DNA of 64,000 nt, taken from the NCBI GenBank assembly GCA_964019055.1, contig OZ025211.1:4851835-4915834 (forward strand), given 5' to 3'. The position numbers were made by a program, and so were the translations under genes. Below the pieces are notes generated by a model that saw only the letters and a list, made by a program, of their open reading frames with translations, ran no database searches and had not been told where the DNA came from. Source of the stretch: Anthopleura xanthogrammica (taxonomy: Eukaryota > Cnidaria > Anthozoa > Actiniaria > Actiniidae). Positions 36,001 through 48,444 of the stretch are shown here, one piece after another (position 1 is the first letter of the stretch; each line of letters begins with the position of its first letter).

Positions 36001-39000
36001 CACAGTTCCCTGTGCCATCTTGAAATGAAGTCATACCTTTGCACCAAAGCGAGACATAAGGTGACCTTTCAATGATAGCTAGATACCTTTTTTAACACAT
36101 TGGACAAACATTCACATGTCTCTATCATTGCAAGGTCACCTCCTGTCTTGCTTTGATGCAAAGGCTACCTTTCAAGATGGCGCAGGGAACTGTGAAGGGG
36201 ACTATTGTACTGATTATAAACTATATTCATGTTCATACCAGTGTAAGGCTGAAAAGCCCAGGCAGTTGATCTACTCTCACCAAAACTAGAAAGGGAATAC
36301 TGAAAAATAAACAAGAATAAAAGAAAAAACTAAATGGCTTTGCATCATTAAGTCACTTATATATTTTTCATATATTTTACAACCATAACTTCCCATACGG
36401 GGCTCTTCCATGAGGTTCGCTCAACACGTCCTACCACTACATTCTATATTTACATTCCATATAAACCACAATGCCAGCTGGGTTCTTAGCCAATGGGCGC
36501 CCGCGTAGGGTGACCAGGAGGGGTCTGGGGCTGGCTCCGCCGGCTCCGCATGTTGCAGAACTCTCATTTGTATACTACTAAAGCCTTGATCTTGATAACT
36601 TGGCATACTATTCTCTCATCCAATAATAGTCCCCTTCACAGTTCCCTGCACCATCTTGAAAGGCAGCCATGCCTTTGTATCAAAGCAAAACCAACGACGA
36701 CCTTGCAATGATAGAGACCTTTTTTAACGCCTTTAAACAATTATTCACTGTATCTTTCATTACAAGCTCACCATTGGTCTTGCTTTGATGCCAAGGCATG
36801 GCTACCTTTCCAGATGACACAGGAAACTTTGAAGGGGACTATTGCTTGATATTTTAAAACTTAACATGCATCAAACTCACTCACATGGTAACCACATGTT
36901 GGCTGGATGTCTTTGATCTCCATGTCTCTAGCAGCACCTTTTCCATAGCAACAGTGATCATCGGCAAATTTAAGCAGAGCATCTCTTGCTTGTTCATCGG
37001 TGATTGATGTTGCCCTTAAAGTATTAATTAAAATTAATTATTTGAACCAAATATCAATTTTATCAGACCCTGAATCAACTGGGCTGATCTAAATCAGGGT
37101 ATAGCTAACTCACAAATTGAATTGGGATTTAGCGTGTTAGGTTTTGCAGAGGAAGAAAAAACCTGAAAACCCTGAGAAAAGCCTTTGGATCAAGTGAGAG
37201 ATCTTAAAATCTGCTCTCACGTGATGCCAAGAATTGAATGCAAGACCTCAGGGATAAGAGGTGAGTGGCTGTGAATCAATGGCTGTACTACACCACCCTT
37301 GATGCCCTTGATTGGAATTAGATGATGATATACTCAAGGGCGGATCCAGCCAAAATTTTAGGGGGGGGCTAATTGAGTTTCATCCGTCAACACAACGGAA
37401 AACAATAAAAAAAAGCATCTAACTTTAACGAATACTGTCTTTTTTCTGCTGAAGAGTGGAATTGAATATTCCATACAATGAAGACCACATTTGAATCCCT
37501 ACTATTTTTATTACAGCACTTTTCATAATTCTGTGACCTACTGACTCCAGTCATCTGGCATTTTGGATTCCATCAATTAAACTACAAACGGCTTAGTTCT
37601 TTCCAATTGCAAATGATAAAGAAATTCTCATGTGAAAATGCCTGTTTAGTCACAGGAATTTCTTTATCGCTTGATTGGAATGAACTCAGCCTGTAAGTTT
37701 GATTGATGGAAGCCAAAATGCCAGTTGCCTTGAATCAGTTAGGTCACAGAATTATGAAATTCACTATAATGCACTTACTGGCTGAAGACCTGTTGTGGAG
37801 CATTCTGCTGGGATGGTGGTTCACAAGGGGGTGGGGGAGGTAGATATGGAGAACCTGAAGTAATAATGTGAAAAAACATTCAAATCTGTTGAGATTTGTT
37901 CCTAGTACAGGCTTACTATCATGAACTAAGTTTAGGTACAAGAAAACCCTTTTTGCAGCTACCATTCTATCTACCTGGCCTACTGATCATGCATCTACAT
38001 GTATACAAACTACCAACTTGTCTACAAACTACTGACATCATACCACCAACCTAACATTACCCTCATGAACCTACTAACAGTCTAGCTAGTACCAATATTT
38101 TGTCACCCTACCACCAATCTACCACCAATCTACCATCAACCTACCATCACCCTCATCAACCTACCAATACCAGGGATTGCGCTTGGATTTTGCAATGTGT
38201 GTCCTGGGACTCATGTGTCTGGGCACATTTGGGTCCCTAACATATTTAATGAAATCGTGTTCTATTATAAGCAAGGAATTTAGTACTATGGCAAGAAAGT
38301 GCAATATTTTTCTGTTAATTTTTTGTGTGTAAAAATGCACGATTTCTGCATTAATATGAGCCCTGAATACCCTACTAACAACCCACTAGTAGCCTACTGT
38401 TAATAGACCCCTTGCATAAATTCCCAATGTAAATATTTTTTATTGTTTTGACCCCCAGGTTGGGATTTAGTGCAAGGGATCTATGTTTTGACATGCTCCC
38501 TATACCATCAACCTACTGCTGACCAATTCAATCCAGGATTAACAAACACAAATGGTTATAGACCCATTCGAAAAATGACCGCTTCTAATTTACATATTTT
38601 CTAAATTTAATGCATCAAGAGAAGCAAATGGTGTTAATTGAAAGAAGATAATATAAATAAGGATTCTGTGAAAAATTTGGAACAAACAAGTGATTATTTT
38701 ATTTTACTCTGCAGTGCAAAGTGTGCAAATGACACCAAAGTGAGGTTAGTCAGTATTGATCAGCAAAATCTCATACTAATATTTGTAAATTCATCCCGCA
38801 ATAACTCAAAAGGAAAAAATGCCATGCCATTGAAATTTTCCCTATTCACTCCTTTTTGCATGCTCTTTCATGTAAAAGTGATATATTGATGAAATTTTTG
38901 ATTGATGAAGTTTGAATAGAAAAGTGAAAAATCGCCATTTTTAGAATCAGTCTATGAACAATTGAGCACTACGTTGCAGATATTAGCAATAATGAACACC

Positions 39001-40622
39001 ATCCTACCAGTTATTACTTACCATAATTAGTGTTTTCATATCCAGGTAGAGTACCAAAAAGACTTGCAGGGGGAGCTGTGGGGGCCGGGGGTGCAGCATT
39101 TTCCCTTCCCTCCACATCTTGATCAGGAATATCAGATCCAGAATAGCTAGGAGTGTCTACCTCTCCTAGAAGTAAATCAAATTTTTTTGGCAATTTTAGA
39201 CTCAAACATTTTACAGTTGGCATCATGTGATAATTATAAATGAAAGCGAAGTTGATATTTTGTACCTCCAAAAGCAAGATTTGGATCAGTTGGGCCAGTG
39301 GCTCCATATCCTTGCTGTTGAGTAGGGGCACCATATCCTTGCTGAGGGGGAGGTGCTCCATAACCTTGCTGTTGGGGAGGGGCACCATATCCTTGCTGAG
39401 GGGGAGGTGCTCCATAACCTTGCTGTTGGGGAGGGGCACCATAACCTTGCTGTTGTTGTGGTGCTCCATATCCCTGCTTCCCCTGCTTCCCCTGCTGCGG
39501 TTGATATCCCTGTTGCTGAGGAACATATCCAACTTGTGGCTGATTACCTAAAGTGTGATTTAAAATTGGAAAAACATTAATTATTAATAATAATATGACA
39601 TAGATTCTTTGTTATAAAACTATATTATTATGATCAACTACATAAATGGTGTGAGAACTTGTGTATTTTTCTACCACTGGTTTCAATTGAAATTTAAAAA
39701 GATATGATTTTCTTGAACACAAGACAACTGGAGAACCTGACAAAAACTCTCAGAGGCATTGCTTGAAGCGATTCATACTCAAACTACACTTAGCTTATCA
39801 ATAGACCTCTTAACCTTGGGCATAATGTTTCCCATTTCAGATCATGAATCATTCTCTTGAGTTATGAGAATTTTAAAATATGAAAAACACCACAACGAGG
39901 CTAGCAAGGAAACAGATCACTGAACACATACAAATCTCTGTAATTTTGATTCCAAATAGCTCAAATTGAATACTATTTATAGCAATGAAACTTCCCAAAA
40001 ATAGATATTTCTGCTTGCTCTTTCTGATGGTGTTGCTTATTTTTTAAGATTAGGTTTTTATTTCTGAAAGTTAATGTCAGCCATATTGGCATTCGGTCTA
40101 TAACGATAAAAAATAAAAAAAAGGAATTAATTGTTTTTGCAAAACAGACATAATTATCTTAGTGTTTTGAAGGTATAGACGATATAGACTGATATTTTTG
40201 AGATGATCTTGTCATTCTATTACTAAACAGTTATTCTCATCAATCTATGCAGCTTTAGAATCAAAGAAAAGAAAACAATTTCTAAGTAATTCCTATTTGT
40301 TATTTTGCTATTTTTTATATGACAACGTTCTTGCAATTAGGTGTATATAACAAAACCCTTATTACTGTAGGTGGAACCTCGGGAAAGCAGTGTGTTTTGT
40401 GGTCCCTCAATGGTCATATTACCCACAGCAAACATGGATCTCATTTCAGGACCATGAAACACACTGATTCCTTCGATCCCAGTCACTAAGTTTGAGTATA
40501 ACAATGATGATGAGTTAAAAAGAGAATTTTTGAAGTTAAAGTTGACCTGGAGGATAGTATCCTTGTCCTTGTCCTGGTGCTGTGGATTGATACCCCTGGT
40601 TTGGAGGGTAACCTTGGCTCAT
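33084..40622 (-). CDS. SSUH2: SSUH2 (ssu-2 homolog), 13 coding exons, 502 aa
   Basis: Exons in transcription order: 40547-40622, 39266-39547, 39022-39165, 37779-37854, 36885-37014, 36239-36299, 35652-35776, 35196-35258, 34889-34992, 34682-34774, 34117-34219, 33522-33626, 33084-33230, all GT-AG and phase-compatible. The N-terminus is Pro/Gln/Gly/Tyr-rich with about seven nine-residue GYGAPPQQQ-type repeats. The central block HCCYGKGAARDMEI identifies the family. It is followed by six CxxC motifs (CHEC, CYNC, CTWC twice, CTTC, CWTC), a DnaJ-like cysteine-rich zinc region interrupted by a HHHH cluster. The C-terminus ends with a cysteine cluster, CCCGCTIL. SSUH2/ssu-2 is reported in odontoblast differentiation in mammals and in synthetic-multivulva suppression in worms; the biochemical role is not known. 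A non-coding first exon with a donor at 41639 is likely. Confidence 0.9.
33695..33850 (-). repeat. SINE-like repeat copy in an SSUH2 intron
   Basis: The minus strand reads GGTTCTCCAGTTTTCATCCC, then a segment with CTAAATTCCAATTGG, matching the 7858-8013 copy. Confidence 0.45.
34211..34660. repeat. Triplicated 121-bp unit carrying the exon 11 splice acceptor
   Basis: Units start near 34211, 34332 and 34453 with TGATTTGTCCTGGAACAGAA. The first nine bases are the beginning of SSUH2 exon 11 in reverse complement and the next bases are its acceptor. Each unit ends in a GAAA-rich tract; the last expands into a longer purine run. Confidence 0.85.
35991..36210. repeat. Fold-back MITE, copy 1, in an SSUH2 intron
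   Basis: Arms CCTTCACAGTTCCCTGTGCC on the left and GGCGCAGGGAACTGTGAAGG on the right. The interior contains mirrored AGGTGACCT / AGGTCACCT. Ends about 30 bp from exon 6. Confidence 0.8.
36623..36845. repeat. Fold-back MITE, copy 2, in the next SSUH2 intron
   Basis: Same family as 35991-36210: AATAGTCCCCTTCACAGTTC at the left and GAAGGGGACTATT at the right, with the same CTTTTTTAACGC-type interior. The second copy lies about 40 bp from exon 5. Confidence 0.8.
37078..37312 (-). repeat. SINE-like repeat, fullest minus-strand copy
   Basis: On the minus strand, a possible tRNA-like head (TGGTGTAGTACAGCCATTG, then TGCATTCAATTCTTGGC resembling a B box) precedes the shared TTTTCAGG and AAACCTAACACGCTAAATCC segments. 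The head assignment is tentative. Confidence 0.45.
37522..37758. repeat. Fold-back MITE next to SSUH2 exon 4
   Basis: Left TTCATAATTCTGTGACCTA and right TAGGTCACAGAATTATGAA are perfect mirrored ends. Inner arms also match (CCATCAATTAAACT / AGTTTGATTGATGG). Its right end is about 20 bp from the exon 4 donor. Confidence 0.85.
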
Positions 40623-40690
40623 CTACATGTAATACAGGCAATGAATTTATTAGCAATGTATGAACAAAATAATATAAATTAGGAATACAA

Positions 40691-41205
40691 AGGGCTTCCT
40701 TGCTCTTTTTTCCGTGTTCTCTTCTTCGGCATTTGAATTTAATAACGTATAAACAAACTATTATTAAAAAAACTCATGAATATTTAATGAGAGCACAATA
40801 GAATCATCGACCATGGAGGAGGTTTTAAATCTGATAAAATATCATCTTCATTTCCATAAACTTTAACTAGGATTTTCTCTGCCAAACTTGGTTCATTCGT
40901 AAAAAAATCAGTAGAACATGTGAACATACACCTAGAGGTTTTTTTAAGCTGTTTAATGAACTCGCAGATCGAGTTTTATTGGGTCTAAAACCACTCGGCT
41001 TTGCATCGTGTTTTAAACTGTTAAACCCAATAAAACACTCCTGCTCGTATATTAAACAGTACTAAGCTTCAATATAGAAATAGGAATAGAAATTAAAGAA
41101 AACTCTTTGGTTCTTTGGAACTTTGGTTCAGGGAATTTATAAACACGGGCTTCCTTGCTCTTTTTTTCCGGGTCATTTTCTTGGGCATAAGTAGTTTGTT
41201 TTTAA
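40691..41205. repeat. Direct repeat pair GGGCTTCCTTGCTC
   Basis: GGGCTTCCTTGCTCTTTTTTCC at 40691 recurs at 41149, each followed by CTTCTTCGG/TTCTTGGGCAT-like sequence. Lies in the first intron of SSUH2. Confidence 0.5.
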
Positions 41206-41638
41206 GCATTAGATAAGAAAACATAAACATTAAAATAAGCCCTATGTCGATGGTATTTTATAACGATAGAAAAGACTTAAGGTAAAATAGATTAGTTCAG
41301 CAAATTGAGCTAAGTTAAGCTTAATATTTTCAAAACCTTGCAACAGCTGGTTGCACATCAAAATATTTCTAAGTTTAGTTCAAGCACCGGCGAGCACTTA
41401 AATTATAAAATAAATAACAGGTAAAAAAAAAAAATCCTGTAGGTGTAGCTTATAAAGGTTACACTAAGTTAATCTATCGTTGAAATACCCATGTATATAT
41501 AGTAAGCTCACTGAGGGTGTGTTTTGGTAGTAAATTTGAGGGTATTAAATTCAAATAAAAAATCATCGCCTCTTCAACCCTGACGAACCAAACCAAAATT
41601 AAGTTCATCTACATTCTACTTTCAGCAAGAACGCTTAC

Positions 41639-41760
41639 CTTTCGACTTCGTAAGAGTGGATTTTCCTCAGTAAATACGGGTTGTTATTCCATGTACGTCT
41701 GTCCAAGTACTGTCCCTCGATCGGTCGACCCGCTGTGCAAGGCACCAAGGACTCGACCTA
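41639..41760 (-). other. Likely non-coding first exon and promoter side of SSUH2
   Basis: On the minus strand, CGAAGTCGAAAG is followed by GTAAGC at 41638, a strong donor. The matching acceptor (ATGTAG) lies directly at the ATG in 40622. The transcription start cannot be placed. Confidence 0.45.
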
Positions 41761-41892
41761 TAAGTCAGTTACCATAGCAATATAAGGGGGCTCTAGCAAG
41801 CAAATTTATTGCTCAAAAGTAAAGCAAAAATGAGGAGTAAGGGAGGGGAGGGGAGAGGCGAAGTTGGCGTATACGTATGGCATTTTACTTTG

Positions 41893-41936
41893 AATGTCTC
41901 TTCTTTCTTTTCTTTTCTCTTTCTTTTTTTCTTTTC

Positions 41937-42008
<72 letters not shown>

Positions 42009-42172
42009 TTTTTCTTTCTTTCTCTCTCTTTCTCTCTTTCATTCTTTCACTCTTTTATTCTTTCATTTTTTCATTCATTCATTCATTCATTCTTTTTTTC
42101 TTTCTTTCTTTCTTTTTTTCTTTCTTTCTCTCTCTTTCTCTCTTTCATTCTTTCTTTCTTTAATTCTTCCAT
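41893..42172. repeat. (CTTT)n/(CATT)n polypyrimidine tract
   Basis: About 280 bp of CTTT units with short CATT stretches. Open frames of Phe/Ser/Leu here are artefacts. Confidence 0.95.
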
Positions 42173-44546
42173 TCATTCTTCCATGCATACGGCTTCTGGC
42201 TGCGTTTGAAACCATACAACAATTGAAAGTTTCCTTTTTTCTAAAGAAATTAATCAGGAATCACGGCATCTGGAATCCAAAATTAGGGAATTCAATACCG
42301 TGGATGTGGAGTCTACCATGCACCCATTTTTTCCGCAAATTTCCTTGCCTGGTACGAAATCCGATGATCCAGACAATCCAAAAACAAAACTCAGGTCGAC
42401 TAATGCATGAAGCGCATCGCATAACGAGTAGTCCAAGTCACTGAAACAATAGCCCACCAACTCTAAGCTTGTTTTTTCACTACTTTCAACAGGTACTTTG
42501 GCCAAGAAGAAATGATCCGTTCTCGACCTTAATTATTCATAGACTGTTTCCTAGATCAGGAAGGTTTGGATAAGCTGGATGGGAAAATTGTTCGTCTAGA
42601 TTGAGAGCTTTTATCGTAAAAAAGTTACGAAAGGACAAGAGGTGAGTTGAATAAATTGCAAAGAACATTTTAGGGGGGAAAATTATTCAGGGAATGGTGT
42701 ATTTCTCTCTGCTATTGGAAGGACGCAATTTTTTTAATATTTTAGTTTCACTTTGATTGTCTTTACGTTTTTGAAAGTAATTGGCCCGAAAAGTTGGCAC
42801 AAATGTAGAATGATATATATATAAAAACCCTTAAGACTGACATTTACTCATTTATAAACTTTGGGGGGATATTCCAAGGCTTTTGGTGAGCTTGCTTTTG
42901 GTAATTTTCAAGGTTTAAACTGATAAGTTGATCTATTGGAGTAATTTTATAAACGTTACACTCAAGTCTGGTAGTTGCTCGCTGAGAGACTAGTACAAGT
43001 ATAGGCTAAATCATAGCTCATATAGGAAATGATTCAAGGCTTTTGTAAGCTTTTTCTGTAAGAGATATGCCAATGGTAAGGTGGCGAATAACGACAAGAT
43101 GCTAGTTGAACAAACAAACACACACACACACACACACTACATAAATCTAACAGTCTTATCATAGTCATAGTCCTGACTTCACAGTCAGATTGCTGATATA
43201 TAGAACCCCCTTATAATACTAGATAATATATAGCTTTTAAAAGAATCCTCGAGTACGAATAGGAAAGATAAGGTTAAAAAAGATTATCAATTTTTTCCAT
43301 TTTTGTTTTTCATTACATGCATTCTGCAACAGGTGTTTAGCACGTTTTGAATTACTTCAACTAGAAAGCGCGCGTGGCTGGATGCACGAGGACAATCAGT
43401 GTACTAAGATTTGACCTTAACCATCTAATGCAGGGAAATCTCACTTTGATAAATCAGCTTAACTTTATCATAAACCAGATCTATATTTTTCGATGCCTTG
43501 ATCTCTGTTTTTTTTTTTAAATATTACCAAATGCTTAGCTTCGAACTTCACTGGTTCCTCAATCCCTGCCAATTGCGGAGAATATGATAACTGCGAAGTA
43601 TTTGTAAAATCTGTTTTAGAAATTAATTGAGCAAAACTCGTCTAAAATGTGACCGGGTTTAAATGGGACCAAAAGAAAAAGAAAAAAATGGAACCTACTT
43701 TTCAGATCTTATTTGGATGGATTCCGCCGAAACTCGCTAGGCAGGCAAGGCCGGTGCCAAAAGGGAGATCTCTTTGCTCAAGCAGGGAACTTAATTTGTA
43801 TTTATTTCTGAAATCGATACCACATAAACGTGGAATAAGTTTACTCATTTGACCATGAAACTTGACGTAATAAGACAAGTTAATTCATAGTGTCCATTTT
43901 GTGCAGTGCTCTACGACAAATATAATATTAGATGCGGAATATAGTAACTGCACGGGTGGTTACAATTATCAAAATTAGGAGCTGTTTTAGACATGCACAT
44001 TTATTGACAAATCAGCGCTGTAACAGTGCGTCCTATTTATGACTGTACTTGCAAAACTGTTCTTAATATCATCCTACATCTAAAGGGTGGATCAATTAAG
44101 GAGTTTAGGGACATCATTGAACTACAGTTACTGTCATCCTGTCTTTTTGCTTAAAGATCCGCATCAAAATAGATCTTGGTAAATAATTGATCAAAATTCG
44201 CGCCGCCTGGATAAGTATTTTCTTTTACCAGTGATCGCATGCCCATACATGGCGGGTGTTGTCAAAACGCTCTGCGCAATAACCATTCATCGATATTTCA
44301 GTCCATGATGGGCTCGAAAAAGATCAGTGAATACGAACAAAACATTCTCTGACCTGCATGAACGCGCCATAAACATGGGGATTATCTCATGACAGCAATA
44401 TTCAGACTTCTATACATGTACGTACCCTAAATAACTACTAAGTCAATTTTGTATTTCATTTTAGGGACAAAACTCAAGAGATTTTGACCAAGAATTGAGG
44501 CACGCTCACAAAAGACATTCCACAAGTCTCTCTAAAACAGTGAACT
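42173..44546. other. Intergenic, no supported gene
   Basis: Contains a short (CA)n near 43118-43137 and no frame with recognised motifs. Confidence 0.55.
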
Positions 44547-47427
44547 ATGGCAGTTAGTCGTAAAATTCTGTCATTGATTGTTGGATTATTGTGCTTGTTG
44601 GCCGTGACCGCGGAAAAGAAAGAAGCAGCTGCAGCTGCAGTGACAGCAAAACGTAAGCAAAAGGGTTATCGATAAGCAACACCCAGTTCAAACGTTGATC
44701 TTTTTGTGATCTGAACCAGTGGAAAATTCCCCCCTGGCCGAACCTAATGACATCAAAGAAGACCGCCTTATTATCCATTGTTTTCAATGCGTTCGGCTCA
44801 TGAGAAGATCGACCTTTGAACTGGGTCTTAGAGCTATTTTGATAACACTTCATTCTGTTTTTATCAGTCTTTAAGTTTATTTAATCAATGATTATTATTA
44901 GATTCCGAATCAACAGAGTCGGAATAAAACGACAAACTTAATGCGTTTTTCATAGTAAGATCATTATAATCTGATCGAGGTGAATCGCCCATTCAGTTTC
45001 ATATGTATGGCGTGCAATTCATTTCATTTTCATTTTCCGTGATGATTTTGACTAAGTAAATAAGAAATTGGACTGATTATATTTTGAGTCATTAATTATT
45101 GCCATTTATTAAACTATGCGACACGGTGACATTTATCAGAGGTGTGCTCAGTAAAGCAGACTAACCAACCCATACTCGTTTATACTAGCCAAGCAAGTAT
45201 ATCTATAATGACATAAGCAATTGCGCGCAAATAATATTTGAAGGTTGTTAACTGCGCTTGCCTGCGTAAGTTGCCTTGGTAATTCCTAGAATCAAGTGTG
45301 GTCGGTAGTTCACTTGTCCCACCTCAGTAATTGAGTTTGTTGAGTCTCCATTGATTCAATCGTTTTTGTTGGTTTTCCTCCCTTCGCGAACCCCAGCAAT
45401 ATGTATGTAAATTCCAATTCAATCTGTGAGTCAGCTGCGTCTTGACTTAAACCAGCCCAGATTTTTTTTCAAGGTGTAAAATTTGTTTCCATAACAAGTA
45501 TATTTGAAATGCATACATATTAACATATGACATATGAGATTGTTTTATTTCTAAAAATCTTAGCGGCCCCATGTTACGAGGCACTAGGAGTACAAACTGG
45601 AGGTCTAGACGACGAGGATATTACCGCATCAAGTAAACTAGCTAACTTCACGGCAACAGACTCCTGGTGCTCACAAGAAAATGACGAAAACCAATATCTG
45701 CAAATAGATTTAGGCGAGAAGACAAAGTTAACCAGAATAGCTACCCAGGGTGCTTTGCAGCAGCCCGGCAAGCATGTGAAGACCTTTGCTCTTCTTCACA
45801 GTATGGATGGAAAGAAATTTCAAACGTATGGTGCTAAAGGAACTGAAAAGGTTTGTCAAACTTTATGTGAACGGGCTGTTTGTTATTATATCTTTTGTCT
45901 GTAGTATAGCAGTGATTGCTTGGTGTAAGAGTATAGGAGCCATCTTGGCGGACTTGCCAAAAAAGTTGGCCAATATTTGAAATTCCGTTCGCATTATTTT
46001 TTCTAGTAAAACTTGTTAAAAAAGCCTACCCTGTTGATTAGAATTAACACAAGTTTTCTTTTGTTATATCATGGCGTATCTTTAGCATTTCGTTCTCTTT
46101 ATCATTTTTTATCTGTTTAACAATCGTTTTTCGTATTTGAAATGGCTTTAGATCTTTGATGGTAATGTAGATTCCTTCACTGTTCACCACAACAACCTCA
46201 AGACTCCGGTCATTGCGCGTTATGTACGAATTAATCCACGATCATGGGAAAAAGGCATTTGTATGAGAGTGGAGTTGTATGGATGTGATCGTAAGTATAT
46301 CAATTAACTTCCAGAAATTTCAAGAATGAAATATTTCGTCAATCTCGTTCCCAGAGCCATTATTACGAGCATGCGCAGTAAGAAATAAGGGGAACGAGAT
46401 TGATATTTCATGTGCTCATTTGATTGGTCAAAAAATTGCAGTACTCAAAGTCTTTCTACCTGCGCTACGTGCCTACAGGACGCTCTCTTCAGCTTCTGTA
46501 GTTTTATTTATAATAGCGGTTATTACGATGCACGCAAATGAAAAGCAAATGAGAAAACAAGAATTGTATCGACCCCATAGCCTCACTTGCATGATTCTTA
46601 AACAAAATAATATCTCATTGCGGGCTCAACTGTAATAACAGCCATTCTCCTGCATAATGCACACGTTATTTTTTGATGCCATAAATTTTTGTTTCCCCTA
46701 ACCCTGACCCTAACCCTAACTCCTAACCCTAATGGGTTGCGCAAAAAACCCTTGTGCGCTCTTCAAAACATTGTGCGTAAACACTAATTTTTCAAACAAA
46801 ATAATATCTCATTGCGGGCTCAACTGTAATAACAGCCATTCTCCTGCATAATGCCCACGTTATTTTTTGTTGGCATAAATTTTTGTTTTCTCTAACCCTA
46901 ACCCTAACCCTAACTCCTAACCCTAATGGATTGCGCAAAAAACCCTTGTGCGCTCTTCAAAACATTGTGCGTAAATACTAATTTTTCAAACAAAATAATA
47001 TCTCATTGCGGGCTCAACTGTAATAACAGCCATTCTCCTGCATAATGCACACGCTATTTTTTGTTGGCATAAATTTTTGTTTTCTCTAACCCTAACCCTA
47101 ACCCTAACCCTAACCCTAACCCTAACCCTAACCCTAACCCTAACTCCTAACCCTAATGGGTTGCGCAAAAAAAACATTGTGCGCTCTTCAAAACATTGTG
47201 CGTAAACACTAATTTTTCAAACAAAATAATATCTCATTGCGGGCTCAACTGTAATAACAGCTATTCTCCTGCATAATGCGCACGTTATTTTTTTTTGTTG
47301 CCATAAACTTTTGTTTTCCCTAACCCTAACCCTAACTCCTAACCCTAATGGATTGCACAAAAAACCCTTGTGCGCTCTTCAAAACATTGTGCGTAAATAC
47401 TAATTTTTTTCCTTTTTTTCAGCATAA
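44547..47427 (+). CDS. Secreted single-domain F5/8 type C (discoidin) protein, 4 exons, 178 aa
   Basis: Exons 44547-44652, 45564-45850, 46152-46290 and 47423-47427. Exon 1 encodes a signal peptide (MAVSRKILSLIVGLLCLLAV) and an Ala/Lys-rich spacer. Exons 2-3 give one complete discoidin domain: it opens CYEALGVQTGGL, has the WCSQENDENQYLQIDLG core and closes ARYVRINPRSWEKGICMRVELYGC, with the two terminal cysteines that bridge the fold. Such domains bind carbohydrates or phospholipids outside the cell. After the closing cysteine the last intron ends at a very strong acceptor (CCTTTTTTTCAG at 47411-47422), which adds only Pro and a stop. AATAAA signals at 47540 and 47841 fit the 3' UTR. If a different downstream exon were used, the protein would be longer; I saw none. 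Confidence 0.82.
45297..45480 (+). repeat. SINE-like repeat copy in an F5/8C intron
   Basis: GTTGGTTTTCCTCCCTTCGC, then AAATTCCAATTCAATCTGTG and CTTGACTTAAACCAGCCCAG. Same order as in the 7858-8013 copy. Confidence 0.5.
46511..46651 (+). repeat. MITE copy bordering the telomeric array
   Basis: Reverse-oriented relative of the 31437-31575 element (shared TTGTATCGAC, ATAGCCTCACTTG, GATTCTTAAA). Its right end, AACAAAATAATATCTCATTG through ATAACAGCCATTCTC, is the part repeated in the array that follows. Confidence 0.7.
46600..47405. repeat. 194-bp tandem array with interstitial telomeric (CCCTAA)n
   Basis: Four units (GCCATTCTCC or GCTATTCTCC near 46641, 46835, 47029, 47260). Each unit contains a MITE-end half, then CCCTAA repeats, then a GTGCGCTCTTCAAAACATTG half. 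Telomeric stretches hold three to four CCCTAA in units 1, 2 and 4 and about ten in unit 3 (47086-47157), so unit 3 is 231 bp. The array fills most of the last intron of the F5/8C gene. Confidence 0.9.
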
Positions 47428-48179
47428 ATACTATTAAAGGAACAAGCATAAGGCAAAGAGGGTCTGGATAGGAATAGAAACTTACTGCATACATTTGTTT
47501 GGAAGTATTGCGCAGATTTGAACAATCTTAGTTGTATAAAATAAAAATGAAATGCATTGGGAAATGCTACAATATTCTTGAATCCAGTGACCAAAAGTTT
47601 CAAGTTGAAGCTTTGTATAAGTTTTGTATCGCGATTTTCCTATCCTCCGGCAATTCTGAGCCGACAATACGGGTTTATATTGGCGGCTCTCTCCCAATGA
47701 AACTTATAGGAGAATCGCGATACTTTGGAGTATCATTGATCATGAACGCTGTATATAACACTAGACTAGGTATCGACATATATATCTTTGACCGTTGCTC
47801 ATCCTAGGAAAGCAACTATAAAAGTGCAATTTTTAGGATTAATAAAGTTGTTTTATAAAAAGAAAATATTGCAATCGCTTGATATTCTTTCTTCGCTTGG
47901 GCTACCTGTGGAGAAATTTCCCGCTCTTTCCACAGGGTACCCAAAACTACGAAATTCCAGGCCTCCATTTGAGCCTCCATTGCATTTATAGGAGAATATT
48001 TGGGGATTTCTTTTCCAGAAGGTAAGTAAAACTAGGTTTAAGAGTTTTTTTCTGGAAAATGAAATGTTTTTACATTTCTTTTGGGTGTTTATTATAATTA
48101 TTTTTGATAAAAAGACGACAAACTTTCCCAGAATGATCATAGCATTTTGACTGTTGTCAGTGTGCTAATGCATTTACCC

Positions 48180-48275
48180 TGCTGGCTCCCTGCTGGAAGA
48201 AGTCTTTTTCTGCCCTCCGCTCAGCCCTAAGTAGGGGAAGAAAAATAACCTTTGCTTGCAGAGTAGACTGCATTT
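48180..48275. repeat. GAAGAAAAAT palindrome family copy
   Basis: TTTTTCTGCCCTCCGCTCAG and GGGGAAGAAAAATAACC flank a short centre, as in 5303-5380 and 59326-59435. Confidence 0.45.
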
Positions 48276-48444
48276 AACTTACCTGTTAAATTCCCTTTGT
48301 GTTTACAACTGCTAACTTAAAATTTTTATAAGCCTAATATTACTAGTAACTTTTGATGTAAGACTTACATGTTTTGTAGATAGTAAGGCTTAATCTTTCC
48401 TGTGTTTTCAGTGTTCCAACACATAAGCTTACATCTTTTAAATT

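Noticed and set aside
41806..42444. 211-codon Phe/Ser/Leu frame resembling a membrane protein
   Set aside because: Translation of the CTTT tract; hydrophobicity is compositional.
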